Source: UBA6019 sp036564345 (lineage in GTDB: Bacteria; Chloroflexota; Dormibacteria; Dormibacterales; Dormibacteraceae). From it: a DNA stretch of 22,830 nt. The position numbers and the translations under genes are program-made. Numbering within the stretch: position 1 is the first letter of the stretch; every line of letters begins with the position of its first letter. The notes beneath the pieces were generated by a model. It did not search any database. It was not told the DNA's origin and was given only the letters and a program-made list of their open reading frames with translations. Location: contig DATCOZ010000024.1 of NCBI GenBank assembly GCA_036564345.1, positions 1 to 22,830 of the forward strand. The letters run 5' to 3'. Below, in pieces: positions 9,731 through 16,829 of this stretch.

Positions 9731-11311
9731 ATGCAGGTCGCATCAAGGCAGGCACAGGTCGAGGCCCAGGCCCGGGCGGACGCCATCCTCGCGGCGTTCG
9801 AGATCTCCGCGGGAGGGACCATCTCGGGCGCGGCGTACGGCGGCGCCTTCGTCACGGCTCCCAGCGGCCCGGAGCTGAAGACCTTCAACCCGGCCACCGG
9901 CGCGGTGCTCGCCAGCATCCGAACCGCCGGCCTCGACGACCTTGCGGCAGCCTCTGAAGCGACCCAGAACGCGTTCCTCCGCTGGCGCGGCGTGCCGGCT
10001 CCGCGCCGGGGCGAGATCGTGCGGCGGCTCGGCGAAGCGTTCCGCGAACGCAAGGAGGACCTCGCCCGGCTGATCAGCCTCGAGAACGGGAAGATCCTCA
10101 GCGAGGCACGCGGCGAGGTGCAGGAGGTCATCGACATCTGTGATTTCGCGGTCGGCCTCTCCCGCCAGCTCTACGGCAACCAGATGCACTCCGAGCGGCC
10201 CGGCCACCGGCTGACCGAGCAGTGGCACCCGCTCGGCGTGGTGGGCATCATCTCCGCCTTCAACTTCCCGGTCGCGGTGCCGGGCTGGGGCTGGGCCCTC
10301 GCCCTCGTCTGCGGCGACTCGGTCCTCTGGAAGCCTTCCAGCCTGACGCCACTGATCTCGGTCGCAGCCCAGCAGGTCTTCCACGAGGTGACCGCCGGGA
10401 CCGAGGCGGAGGGCGTCTTCGGGCTCGCCATCGGCTCGGGCGGCACCGTCGGGGAGGCGCTCCTCGCGGACGGCCGGCTGCCACTCATCCAGGCGACCGG
10501 CTCCTGCGACCTCGGGGAGCGGGTGACGTCGGCGCTCGGGAAGCGGGGCGGGCGGGCGATCCTCGAGCTGGGCGGCAACAACGCGGTGGTCATCCTCGAC
10601 GACGCCGACCTCGACCTCGCGCTGCGCGCGGTCCTCTTCGGCGCTGTCGGCACGGCCGGACAGCGCTGCACCAGCACCCGCCGGCTGATCCTCCAGCAGG
10701 GCATCGCGGAAACCTTTCTGGAGCGGCTGGTGAAGGCCTATGGGACGGTCCGGATCGGCGACCCGCTCGACGACGCGACCTTGATGGGGCCGCTCATCTC
10801 GGAGGCGGCGGTCGAGGACTACCGCAAAGGTGTCGACGCCATCACCGAGCAGGGCGGCGACCTGCTCTGCGGCGGCGAGGCGATGTCGGGCAGGCAGGGC
10901 TACTTCGTCCAGCCGACGATCTTCGCATCCCGGTCGGAGATGCCGATCGTCGCCGAGGAGATCTTCGCGCCCATCCTGCACGCGATCACGGTCACCGACC
11001 TGGAGGAGGCGATCGCCGTCAACAACGCGGTGCCCCAGGGACTCTCCAGCGGCCTGTTCACCACCGACCTGCGCTCGGCCGAGACGTGGCTTTCGGCGGC
11101 TGGCTCGGACTGCGGCATCGCCAACGTCAACGCGGGGACCTCGGGCGCCGAGATCGGCGGCGCCTTCGGCGGCGAGAAGGCGACCGGGGGCGGCCGGCAG
11201 GCGGGCTCCGACTCCTGGAAGGCCTACATGCGACGGCAGACTAACACTGTCAACTTCAGCCCCGACCTACCGCTGGCGCAGGGCGTGGTCTTCGAGGTCG
11301 ACGGGAGCTAG
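9731..11311 (+). CDS. amaB: ALDH7/antiquitin-family semialdehyde dehydrogenase (probable L-aminoadipate-semialdehyde dehydrogenase)
   Basis: This NAD(P)+-dependent aldehyde dehydrogenase of 526 residues probably oxidises 2-aminoadipate 6-semialdehyde (in equilibrium with piperideine-6-carboxylate) to 2-aminoadipate in lysine catabolism. ALDH landmarks: Asn178 in ISAFNFPVAVPGWGW, Lys201 in LWKPSS, Glu279 in ILELGGNN and the nucleophile Cys313 in GTAGQRCTSTRR. The C-terminal run GAEIGGAFGGEKATGGGRQ followed by SDSWKAYMRRQTNT is diagnostic for ALDH7 over other ALDHs. No lysine aminotransferase, LysDH or pipecolate oxidase lies in the window, so the pathway is inferred from family only. The gene ends 4 bp from the convergent next gene. 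Confidence 0.88.
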   Translation: MQVASRQAQVEAQARADAILAAFEISAGGTISGAAYGGAFVTAPSGPELKTFNPATGAVLASIRTAGLDDLAAASEATQNAFLRWRGVPAPRRGEIVRRLGEAFRERKEDLARLISLENGKILSEARGEVQEVIDICDFAVGLSRQLYGNQMHSERPGHRLTEQWHPLGVVGIISAFNFPVAVPGWGWALALVCGDSVLWKPSSLTPLISVAAQQVFHEVTAGTEAEGVFGLAIGSGGTVGEALLADGRLPLIQATGSCDLGERVTSALGKRGGRAILELGGNNAVVILDDADLDLALRAVLFGAVGTAGQRCTSTRRLILQQGIAETFLERLVKAYGTVRIGDPLDDATLMGPLISEAAVEDYRKGVDAITEQGGDLLCGGEAMSGRQGYFVQPTIFASRSEMPIVAEEIFAPILHAITVTDLEEAIAVNNAVPQGLSSGLFTTDLRSAETWLSAAGSDCGIANVNAGTSGAEIGGAFGGEKATGGGRQAGSDSWKAYMRRQTNTVNFSPDLPLAQGVVFEVDGS

Positions 11312-11315
11312 CCGC

Positions 11316-12008
11316 TCAGCGGTTCACCTCGGAGAACACCGGCTCCGGCTCCACCGCCTGCTCGGGGTGTCTCGCGTGGATCGGCTCCGGGTGAGCGCTG
11401 CGAACCTCGATCCGGGCCTCGGGGTCGGCGGCCAGGGCCACCACCTCGGCCTCGTCCTCGGACAGCTCCCGCGAGTTTGTCGTGAACGCCCCCTCCAGCT
11501 CGCCGTGGCGAAGCATCAGGACTCCGCCGCCGGAGCTCGACTTGATCGAGATCGTTCCCGTGAAGGCCTGCTGCTTCAGGAACGCGACAAGCCCCTCGAA
11601 GTTGACCCAGGACGCGAACATCTCCGGGTAGGTCGGGTCGCCGGAAGCGAGGTGATGGAGGCTGTCGACCAGCTCGACCTGGAGGTCGACGATGTCGACC
11701 ACTGCCTCGCCCGACTCCAACAGGTTCCGGGCCCTCGCCTCGGCCGGCTCGCCCTCCAGCAGCACCTCGTGGTCGCGCCAGAGGCAGTCGATCATCTTCC
11801 CTTTGCGGAACAGGAGGATGCCGTTCACCCCTTTGCCCAGGACCCTTATGAAGCCCGAGTAACCGCCCTGGCCCAGGGTCGAGGCCAGGCGATCGAAAGC
11901 GATCAACCGGGCGCTCAGGGACTCGTAAAGAGGGGCCCCGCTGGGTACCAGGAGTGCGTCCTCGCCAGGGTCGTGCGGTCGTTTCTTCAGATCCGCCATC
12001 TCAGCCAT
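11316..12008 (-). CDS. Two-repeat protein of uncertain family (DUF4388-like)
   Basis: This is a soluble acidic protein of 230 residues with no signal peptide or membrane segment. Two similar units can be seen: GYSGFIRVLGKGVNGILLFRKGKMIDCLW near 49-77 and AFTGTISIKSSSGGGVLMLRHGELEGAF near 148-175. Each has the pattern hydrophobic strand, glycine turn, strand, (R/K)xG(K/E)(M/L). That pattern recalls DUF4388/PATAN-type modules of bacterial signalling proteins, but I cannot confirm the family. A helical linker of about 60 residues joins the units and the C-terminal 35 residues look disordered. The start could be ATG 12008 or the in-frame ATG at 11999. It converges with the ALDH7 gene and is separated by 151 bp from the sugar operon behind it. 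Confidence 0.6.
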   Translation of the reverse strand: MAEMADLKKRPHDPGEDALLVPSGAPLYESLSARLIAFDRLASTLGQGGYSGFIRVLGKGVNGILLFRKGKMIDCLWRDHEVLLEGEPAEARARNLLESGEAVVDIVDLQVELVDSLHHLASGDPTYPEMFASWVNFEGLVAFLKQQAFTGTISIKSSSGGGVLMLRHGELEGAFTTNSRELSEDEAEVVALAADPEARIEVRSAHPEPIHARHPEQAVEPEPVFSEVNR

Positions 12009-12143
12009 GACCTAACAGTCAGCCACAACCGGGATGCATAGCGCAACTCTGGGGCGGGGTCGCGGCCTCCAAATCGGTTCCGGCCAGGTGAAGTTTCCGC
12101 CGACATCTGGCGCCTGCCCGCCTCCCACGCTGCGATCCGCCGG

Positions 12144-12166
12144 CGTCTGGACAGTTCTTTCAGACG
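12144..12166 (-). terminator. Possible hairpin at the end of the sugar operon
   Basis: A perfect 6-bp stem (CGTCTG/CAGACG, 11-nt loop) spans the stop codon of the minus-strand isomerase gene. It lacks a T-run, so it is at best a weak intrinsic terminator. The rest of the 151-bp gap (12009-12159) shows no other gene or clear signal. Confidence 0.3.
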
Positions 12167-13008
12167 TGGGCCAGCGATCGCTCCTTGATAAGCGCCAGCA
12201 CGTCGTCGCCAGGTGCGTCCCAGATCGCCCTGTTGAAGATCTCGACCTCGATCGGCCCCTGGTAGCCGGCGGCCTCGACCACTCCACGGAGGGCGCGGAG
12301 ATCGACGATGCCGTCGCCCATCATGCCTCGACCCATCAGCATGTCGGGTGGCGGGACGAGCCAATCGGAGACGTGGTAGCCGAGGATGCGGCCGGCGGCC
12401 CGGCTCAGCTGGGCCCGGAGTTCGGGGTCCCACCAGACGTGGTAGGCGTCGACGATCACGCCGACCCGGTCGGGCGGAAACCGTTCCGCCAGCGTCGTCG
12501 CCTGGGCCAGCGTCACGATCACGGAGCGGTCGCCGGCGAACATCGGGTGGAGCGGTTCGATACCGAGCTTCACACCCGCGGCGGCGGCGTAGGGCTCCAG
12601 GTCCGCGATCCCTTCCGCCACCTGGTCGCGAGCTCCCTCGAGGTCCCGATCGAGGGGCGGGCCGCAGACCAGGACGAGGACCTCGGTCCCCAGTGCGGCC
12701 GCCTCGTCCACCGCCCGCCGGTTGTCCTCGCGGCGGGCACAGAGCGCCGCGGCGCCGCGGGCCGGGAAAAAGCCGCCGCGGCACAGGCTGGAGACGCGGA
12801 GGCCGGCGTCGCGGACCAGGCGTGCACTCTTGTCGAGCCCGCAGTCGGCGACCTTCTCCCGCCAGAGGCCGATCCAGCCGATCCCGTGCCGGGCGCAGCC
12901 GTCGACGGCCTCCGCCAGCGTCCAGCGGTTGGTGGTGATCTGGTTGAGGCTGATCCGGCTCAGGTCGCGCAGCGGCGCGGCCGTTATCGTGCGGGTCGCC
13001 TCCGCCAC
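12160..13008 (-). CDS. Sugar-phosphate-isomerase/xylose-isomerase-like TIM-barrel protein
   Basis: This 282-residue member of the AP-endonuclease-2/xylose-isomerase-like TIM-barrel clan includes sugar isomerases, epimerases and inosose dehydratases. The four usual metal ligands can be placed: Glu151 (LGIEPLHP), Asp187 (VDAYHVWW), His212 (GYHVSDW) and Glu256 (IEVEIFN). A divalent metal enzyme acting on a keto-sugar or polyol is therefore likely. GTG 13008 begins 1 bp after the DUF993 stop, so it is translationally linked as the third gene of the operon. The N-terminal LSRISLNQITTNRWTL strand is normal for the fold. The substrate cannot be read from the sequence. Confidence 0.85.
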   Translation of the reverse strand: MAEATRTITAAPLRDLSRISLNQITTNRWTLAEAVDGCARHGIGWIGLWREKVADCGLDKSARLVRDAGLRVSSLCRGGFFPARGAAALCARREDNRRAVDEAAALGTEVLVLVCGPPLDRDLEGARDQVAEGIADLEPYAAAAGVKLGIEPLHPMFAGDRSVIVTLAQATTLAERFPPDRVGVIVDAYHVWWDPELRAQLSRAAGRILGYHVSDWLVPPPDMLMGRGMMGDGIVDLRALRGVVEAAGYQGPIEVEIFNRAIWDAPGDDVLALIKERSLAHV

Positions 13009-13009
13009 C

Positions 13010-14182
13010 TCAGTCCACGCCCGCCAGGACGAGCAGCCGGCGCATCCGGTCGCAGGCGAGCTCGGGGTCGGAGAAGAGATGGGCGCGGTCGGCCAGTCGG
13101 AAGAGGTCGGCGAGGTGAGGGACCGAGCGCATGGCCTCCTCCCCGCCGAGCATCCGGAAGTGACGCTGGTGGCCGTTCAGGTAGGCGAGGAAGACGATGC
13201 CGGTCTTGTAGTGGAAGGTGGGCGCCCGGAAGATGTGGCGGGAGAGCTCGACCGTCGGCTCGAGGATCGCTCGGTAGCGGTCGGTGTCCCCCGTGTCGAG
13301 TGCCTGGAGCGCCGCCGACGCCGCCGGCGCGATGGCGTCGAAGATGCCGAGCAGGGCGTCGCTGTGGCCCCTCTCATCGCCGGCGATCAGGCTCGGAAAG
13401 TTGAAGTCGTCGCCGGTGTAGAGACGGACGCCGGCGGGCAGGCGGCGCCGCATCTCGACCTCACGCCGCTCGTCCAGGAGCGAGACCTTGATGCCGTCGA
13501 CGTGGCCGGCGTTGGCGCGGATGATGGCCAGGCAGTTGGCGGTCGCGCGGTCGAGGTCGGCATCTCCCCAGTAGCCGGCCAGCGCCGGGTCGAACATGTC
13601 GCCCAGCCAGTGGATGATCACCGGTTCGCGAAGGGCGCCGAGGACCCTGCCGTAAACCCGGTCATAGTCCTCCGGACCGGTGGCGAGGCGCGCCAGCTCC
13701 CGGCTCGCCATCAGCACCACCCTGCCCCCCTCCGCCTCGACGACCGCGCACTGCTCCTCGTACGCACCGGCGATCTCGTCGATCGACCTCGCCGCGCCCG
13801 GGACGAGGTGGTCGGTGCCGGCGCCGGCGACGACAGCGCCACCGCCGGCTTTCGCCTCCCGGAGGCTGCGGCGGATCAGCTCGGCGGCGGCAGGCCAGTC
13901 GAGGCCCATGCCCCGCTGCGCGGTGTCCATCGCCTCCGCGACGCCCAGGCCCCAGGACCAGAGGTGGCGCCGGTAGGCGAGGGTCGCCTCCCAGTCGAGG
14001 TGGGCCGGACCGCCCGGGAGGTTCTCGGCCAGCGGGTCGGCCACCACGTGGGCGGCGGCGAACGCGACCCTGCTCCGGAGGGGGCCGGCCGGTCGCTGGA
14101 AGGCGCTCGCCGGACCTAGCTGGTAGGGCACCAGCCTGCCGTCCGGGCCGGGCAGCCGGACCCGGGTGGCGATCCCGCTCAC
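13010..14182 (-). CDS. DUF993 protein, DHDPS/NAL-like TIM barrel
   Basis: This 390-residue protein is recognised as the DUF993 family, annotated in databases as dihydrodipicolinate-synthase-like. Aldolase/lyase chemistry on a keto acid or keto sugar is an inference. The candidate Schiff-base lysine is Lys232 in HVDGIKVSLLDERRE, the usual beta-6 position. Other conserved-looking segments are GAGTDH at 120-125, IIHWLGDMFDP at 189-199 and YTGDDFNFPSLIAGDE. I chose GTG 14182 because it overlaps the dehydrogenase stop as GTGA and has GGAG 8 nt upstream; an in-frame ATG at 14209 would give a 31-bp overlap. It lies between the dehydrogenase and isomerase genes of one operon. No function is established for the family as far as I know. 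Confidence 0.85.
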   Translation of the reverse strand: MSGIATRVRLPGPDGRLVPYQLGPASAFQRPAGPLRSRVAFAAAHVVADPLAENLPGGPAHLDWEATLAYRRHLWSWGLGVAEAMDTAQRGMGLDWPAAAELIRRSLREAKAGGGAVVAGAGTDHLVPGAARSIDEIAGAYEEQCAVVEAEGGRVVLMASRELARLATGPEDYDRVYGRVLGALREPVIIHWLGDMFDPALAGYWGDADLDRATANCLAIIRANAGHVDGIKVSLLDERREVEMRRRLPAGVRLYTGDDFNFPSLIAGDERGHSDALLGIFDAIAPAASAALQALDTGDTDRYRAILEPTVELSRHIFRAPTFHYKTGIVFLAYLNGHQRHFRMLGGEEAMRSVPHLADLFRLADRAHLFSDPELACDRMRRLLVLAGVD

Positions 14183-15387
14183 AGTGCCAGCTCCGGGACG
14201 TCGAGCCACCGCCGTTCCCTTGACGAGCGCTCGGCCAGCTCAGCCAGCTGGACGCCCCGGGCGGCTTCCAGGAAATCCCAGGGAAAGTCCTCGCCGGCGG
14301 CCACGTGGCGGAGGAAGAGCTCCCACTGGACCTTGAACGCGTTGTCGAAATGGTCGTCCTCGGCGACCTTGTCCCAGTTCTGGTAGAAGTCGATCGGCTG
14401 CGGCAGGTCGGGGTTCCAGGTCGCCCGGGGCGTGCTCGCCCTGTCCTGGACCCAGCATTCGCGGAGCCCGGCCACGGCGCTGCCTTCGGTGCCGTCGACG
14501 TGGACCGTGAGCAGGTCGTCCCGTCGCACCCGCGTGCACCAGGAGGAGTTGATCTGGACGACCAGGCCGCCGTCGAGGGCCAGGATCCCGTAGGCAGCGT
14601 CGTCGGCGGTGGTCGGGTAGACGCGGCCCCGCTCGTCGACGCGTTCGGGGATGTGCGTCGCCTCCAGCGCGAGGACCGAGCGGATGGGGCCGAAGAGGCC
14701 GTTGACGACGTAACGCCAGTGGCAGTACATGTCGAGGACGATTCCGCCGCCCTCCTCCTTGCGGTAGTTCCAGGAGGGCCGCTGTGAGGGTGCCTCGGAG
14801 CCGTCGAAGACCCAGTAGCCGAAGTCCATCCGGACCGAGAGGAGACGGCCGAGGAAACCGGCCTCGATGAGGCGGCTGAGCTTGCGCAGCCCCGGCAGCC
14901 AGAGCTTATCCTGGACGACGCCGTTCTTGACGCCCGCGCTCCGCGCCTCGCGGGCGAGCTCGAGCGCGGTGGCGAGGTCGGATGCCACCGGTTTCTCGCA
15001 GTAGATGTGCTTGCCGGCTGCGATTGCGGCCAGCACGCCGGCCGGCCTGAGCTGGGTCGTGAGGGCGTCGAAGTAGACGCTGTCCGTCGGATCCGCCAGG
15101 CAGCGCTCGAGGTCGGTGCTCCACCGCTCGATGCCGTGTTCGGCCGCCAGCCGCCGGAGCTTGCCTTCGTCGCGCCCGACCAGGATCGGGTCCGGCCATA
15201 CGACCCGGCCGTCGGGCAAGGGCACGCCGCCCTGCTCGCGGATCGCCAGGATGGAGCGGACCAGGTGCTGGTTGGTCCCCATCCGGCCGGTGACGCCGTT
15301 CATGATCACGCCGACCCGGACCCGCTGCGCGCCGTCTGCCGCCGTCCCTTGCTTCGTATCGGTCAAAGCCGCCTTCACGTCCCTCAC
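14179..15387 (-). CDS. Gfo/Idh/MocA-family oxidoreductase
   Basis: This NAD(P)-dependent dehydrogenase of 402 residues probably oxidises a sugar, glycoside or polyol hydroxyl. The N-terminal Rossmann motif is unusual, VGVIMNGVTGRMGTNQH at 25-41, and ends with a DapB-like GRMG instead of the common GxGxxG. The family signature EKPVASD follows at 131-137, with catalytic Lys132, then the Asp219-x3-His223 pair (LDMYCHW) in the substrate domain. GTG 15387 is the first plausible start; GTG 15378 is an alternative. It is the first gene of a three-gene operon and is divergent from lacI across an operator-bearing spacer, so LacI control is likely. Confidence 0.9.
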   Translation of the reverse strand: MRDVKAALTDTKQGTAADGAQRVRVGVIMNGVTGRMGTNQHLVRSILAIREQGGVPLPDGRVVWPDPILVGRDEGKLRRLAAEHGIERWSTDLERCLADPTDSVYFDALTTQLRPAGVLAAIAAGKHIYCEKPVASDLATALELAREARSAGVKNGVVQDKLWLPGLRKLSRLIEAGFLGRLLSVRMDFGYWVFDGSEAPSQRPSWNYRKEEGGGIVLDMYCHWRYVVNGLFGPIRSVLALEATHIPERVDERGRVYPTTADDAAYGILALDGGLVVQINSSWCTRVRRDDLLTVHVDGTEGSAVAGLRECWVQDRASTPRATWNPDLPQPIDFYQNWDKVAEDDHFDNAFKVQWELFLRHVAAGEDFPWDFLEAARGVQLAELAERSSRERRWLDVPELAL

Positions 15388-15400
15388 CGTTTCGCCTGAC

Positions 15401-15416
15401 CTGAAATCGTTTTCAG
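15401..15416. promoter_or_regulatory. LacI-family operator
   Basis: CTGAAATCGTTTTCAG is a 16-bp palindrome with a central CG and one mismatched pair. It matches the general TGAAAnCGnTTTCA form of many LacI-family sites. It lies 13 bp upstream of the dehydrogenase GTG and 45 bp upstream of the lacI ATG, so it can serve both divergent promoters. Binding by the adjacent LacI protein is an inference. Confidence 0.75.
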
Positions 15417-15445
15417 CCCCTCTCCTTGAGCGGTCTCTTTCCCCT

Positions 15446-15451
15446 TATCCT
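15446..15451 (+). promoter_or_regulatory. Putative -10 box of the lacI gene
   Basis: TATCCT ends 10 nt before the ATG at 15462. TTGAGC at 15426-15431 is a -35-like hexamer but the spacer is only 14 bp. This box favours ATG 15462 over the upstream in-frame TTG at 15426, which would lie within the promoter. Confidence 0.45.
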
Positions 15452-15461
15452 GTGCTGCGCG

Positions 15462-16523
15462 ATGGTGCGGCGAGCCACCCGGGGAACCAACGTCACGATC
15501 AGCGACGTTGCCACCAACGCGGGCGTCTCGGCGACGACCGTGTCCCGTGTCCTGAACGGCGGCTACCCGGTCGCCAAGCCCACCCGGCTGCAGGTCGAGA
15601 AGGTCGTCCGGGAGCTCGGCTATATCCGCAACGCGCACGCCCAGGCTCTTCGCGGCACTTCGACCGGCGTGGTCGGCGTGATCATCCACGACGTGGCCGA
15701 CCCTTACTTCTCCGAGATCGTCGCCGGCATCCAGGAGGTCGCCGCCGCCAACCAGCGCCTGGTGGTGCTCTGCAACTCGCTCCGTGAGCCGGCCAGCGAG
15801 CTGCGCTACGTGCAGCTTCTGCGGGGACAGCGAGTAGACGCCATCATCCTCACCGGCGGCGCCATCGAGGATGCGGCTTACCTGCGCGCGATCCGGCAGG
15901 ACGCGAGCGCTTTGAAACAGCAGGGCGCTCGGATGGTGATCTGCGGCCGCTACTCGTCGGTGACCACCCCGACGGTCGTGCCCGACAACCGGCACGGTGG
16001 CGAGCTGCTGACGAGACACCTCGTCGAGCATGGCCATCGCCGGATCGTGGAGATCATGGGACCACCCTACTTCTCGACCACCGAAGAACGCTCGACCGGC
16101 CACCGCAAAGCACTCGCCGAAGCGGGTGTCGAAGCCGACCCGTCGCTTGCCATCCACGGCAGCTTCACCCGCGAAAGCGGTTACCAGGCCACCCGGACGA
16201 TGCTCGCATCGGGGGCGGACTTCACCGCCGTCTATGCGGCCAACGACCTGATGGCGGTGGGCGCGCTCGCGGCTCTGCGCGAGGCCGGCCTGCGCGTACC
16301 CGAGGATGTCTCCCTGGTCGGCTTCGACGACATCCCGACGGTTAGCGACGTGATGCCGCGGCTCACCACCATCCGGGTGCCGATGCGCGAGATGGGCCGT
16401 CGTTCGATGGAGATCGCGATTGGCGGCCGCGACCACCCGCCGCGGGTCATCGTGCTCCCCGTCGAGCTGGTCGAGCGCGAGTCGGTCGCCCGACCGGCGG
16501 CGCAAGTACGCCGAGCCGGCTGA
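15462..16523 (+). CDS. LacI-family transcriptional regulator
   Basis: This 353-residue sugar-responsive repressor or activator has the LacI helix-turn-helix at about 13-32 (ISDVATNAGVSATTVSRVLNG), a hinge helix near 58-66 (RNAHAQALRG) and a periplasmic-binding-protein-like core beginning VVGVIIHDVADPYFSEIVAGI. The core ends with the VPEDVSLVGFDDIP and LTTIRVPMREMGRRSMEIA segments typical of the family. The effector pocket is intact but its ligand cannot be read. Divergence from the dehydrogenase/DUF993/isomerase operon, with a palindromic operator between, argues that it controls that operon and itself. Confidence 0.95.
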   Translation: MVRRATRGTNVTISDVATNAGVSATTVSRVLNGGYPVAKPTRLQVEKVVRELGYIRNAHAQALRGTSTGVVGVIIHDVADPYFSEIVAGIQEVAAANQRLVVLCNSLREPASELRYVQLLRGQRVDAIILTGGAIEDAAYLRAIRQDASALKQQGARMVICGRYSSVTTPTVVPDNRHGGELLTRHLVEHGHRRIVEIMGPPYFSTTEERSTGHRKALAEAGVEADPSLAIHGSFTRESGYQATRTMLASGADFTAVYAANDLMAVGALAALREAGLRVPEDVSLVGFDDIPTVSDVMPRLTTIRVPMREMGRRSMEIAIGGRDHPPRVIVLPVELVERESVARPAAQVRRAG

Positions 16524-16660
16524 CGCCGACCCCTCATGCCTAGCGCTGCCAATAGAAATCGATACCATATCGCTCGGCTACTGTAGTTTCGAGACACCTT
16601 CGCGGTCAACCGGAGAACTTCCTCCGTTTCATCGATTGCTGAGGCGTTCAGCCCCTCCGT

Positions 16661-16723
16661 CGCCGCTTCGCGGCGCCACCTCAATACGGTGGGGAGGCAA
16701 GGCTCCGTGCCGCGATAGGCACG
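16661..16723. repeat. Two perfect hairpins (REP-like)
   Basis: CGCCGC-TTC-GCGGCG occupies 16661-16675. CGTGCC-GCGATA-GGCACG occupies 16706-16723. Both stems are 6 bp and perfect. Neither is followed by a T-run. Confidence 0.6.
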
Positions 16724-16755
16724 AATTGCCGCTCTTAACTTTGGGGCTAGTCTTG

Positions 16756-16804
16756 CTCCCCTGCGTGGGGGAGTGCCGCCGGAGGCGGCGAGGGGGCTTT
16801 CCCC
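16756..16804. repeat. Three tandem hairpins (REP-like element, possible bidirectional terminator)
   Basis: In 49 bp there are three stems: CTCCCC/GGGGAG (16756-16773), GCCGCC-GGA-GGCGGC (16775-16789) and GGGG-CTTT-CCCC (16793-16804). The pattern of alternating C- and G-runs with GGCGGC cores looks like the dispersed intergenic palindromes common in GC-rich genomes. Its place between two convergent genes would also suit transcription termination or mRNA 3'-end protection. Confidence 0.6.
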
Positions 16805-16829
16805 GATCACCTCTTGACGAGAGCGACCC

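Larger units (their letters stand above)
16524..16829. other. Non-coding, hairpin-rich convergent spacer
   Basis: This 306-bp gap lies between the lacI stop and the stop of the minus-strand aldo/keto reductase. It is less GC-rich than its surroundings around 16546-16640. I see no credible gene. It holds five short perfect hairpins from 16661 onward (listed separately) and, further left, a minus-strand promoter-like pair TTGACC (16604-16609) / TACAGT (16580-16585) with an 18-bp spacer, followed by GGTATCGATTTC (16555-16566, read on the minus strand). Confidence 0.6.

Noticed and set aside
15426..15461. TTG start for lacI at 15426
   Set aside because: It would place the TATCCT -10-like box inside the coding region and add a 12-residue hydrophobic leader not typical of LacI proteins. 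ATG 15462 puts the helix-turn-helix at the normal distance from the N-terminus.
16232..16810. Minus-strand frame over the end of lacI and the spacer
   Set aside because: It mostly opposes a well-supported lacI gene, and the remainder lies in palindromic repeats. No protein family features are visible.
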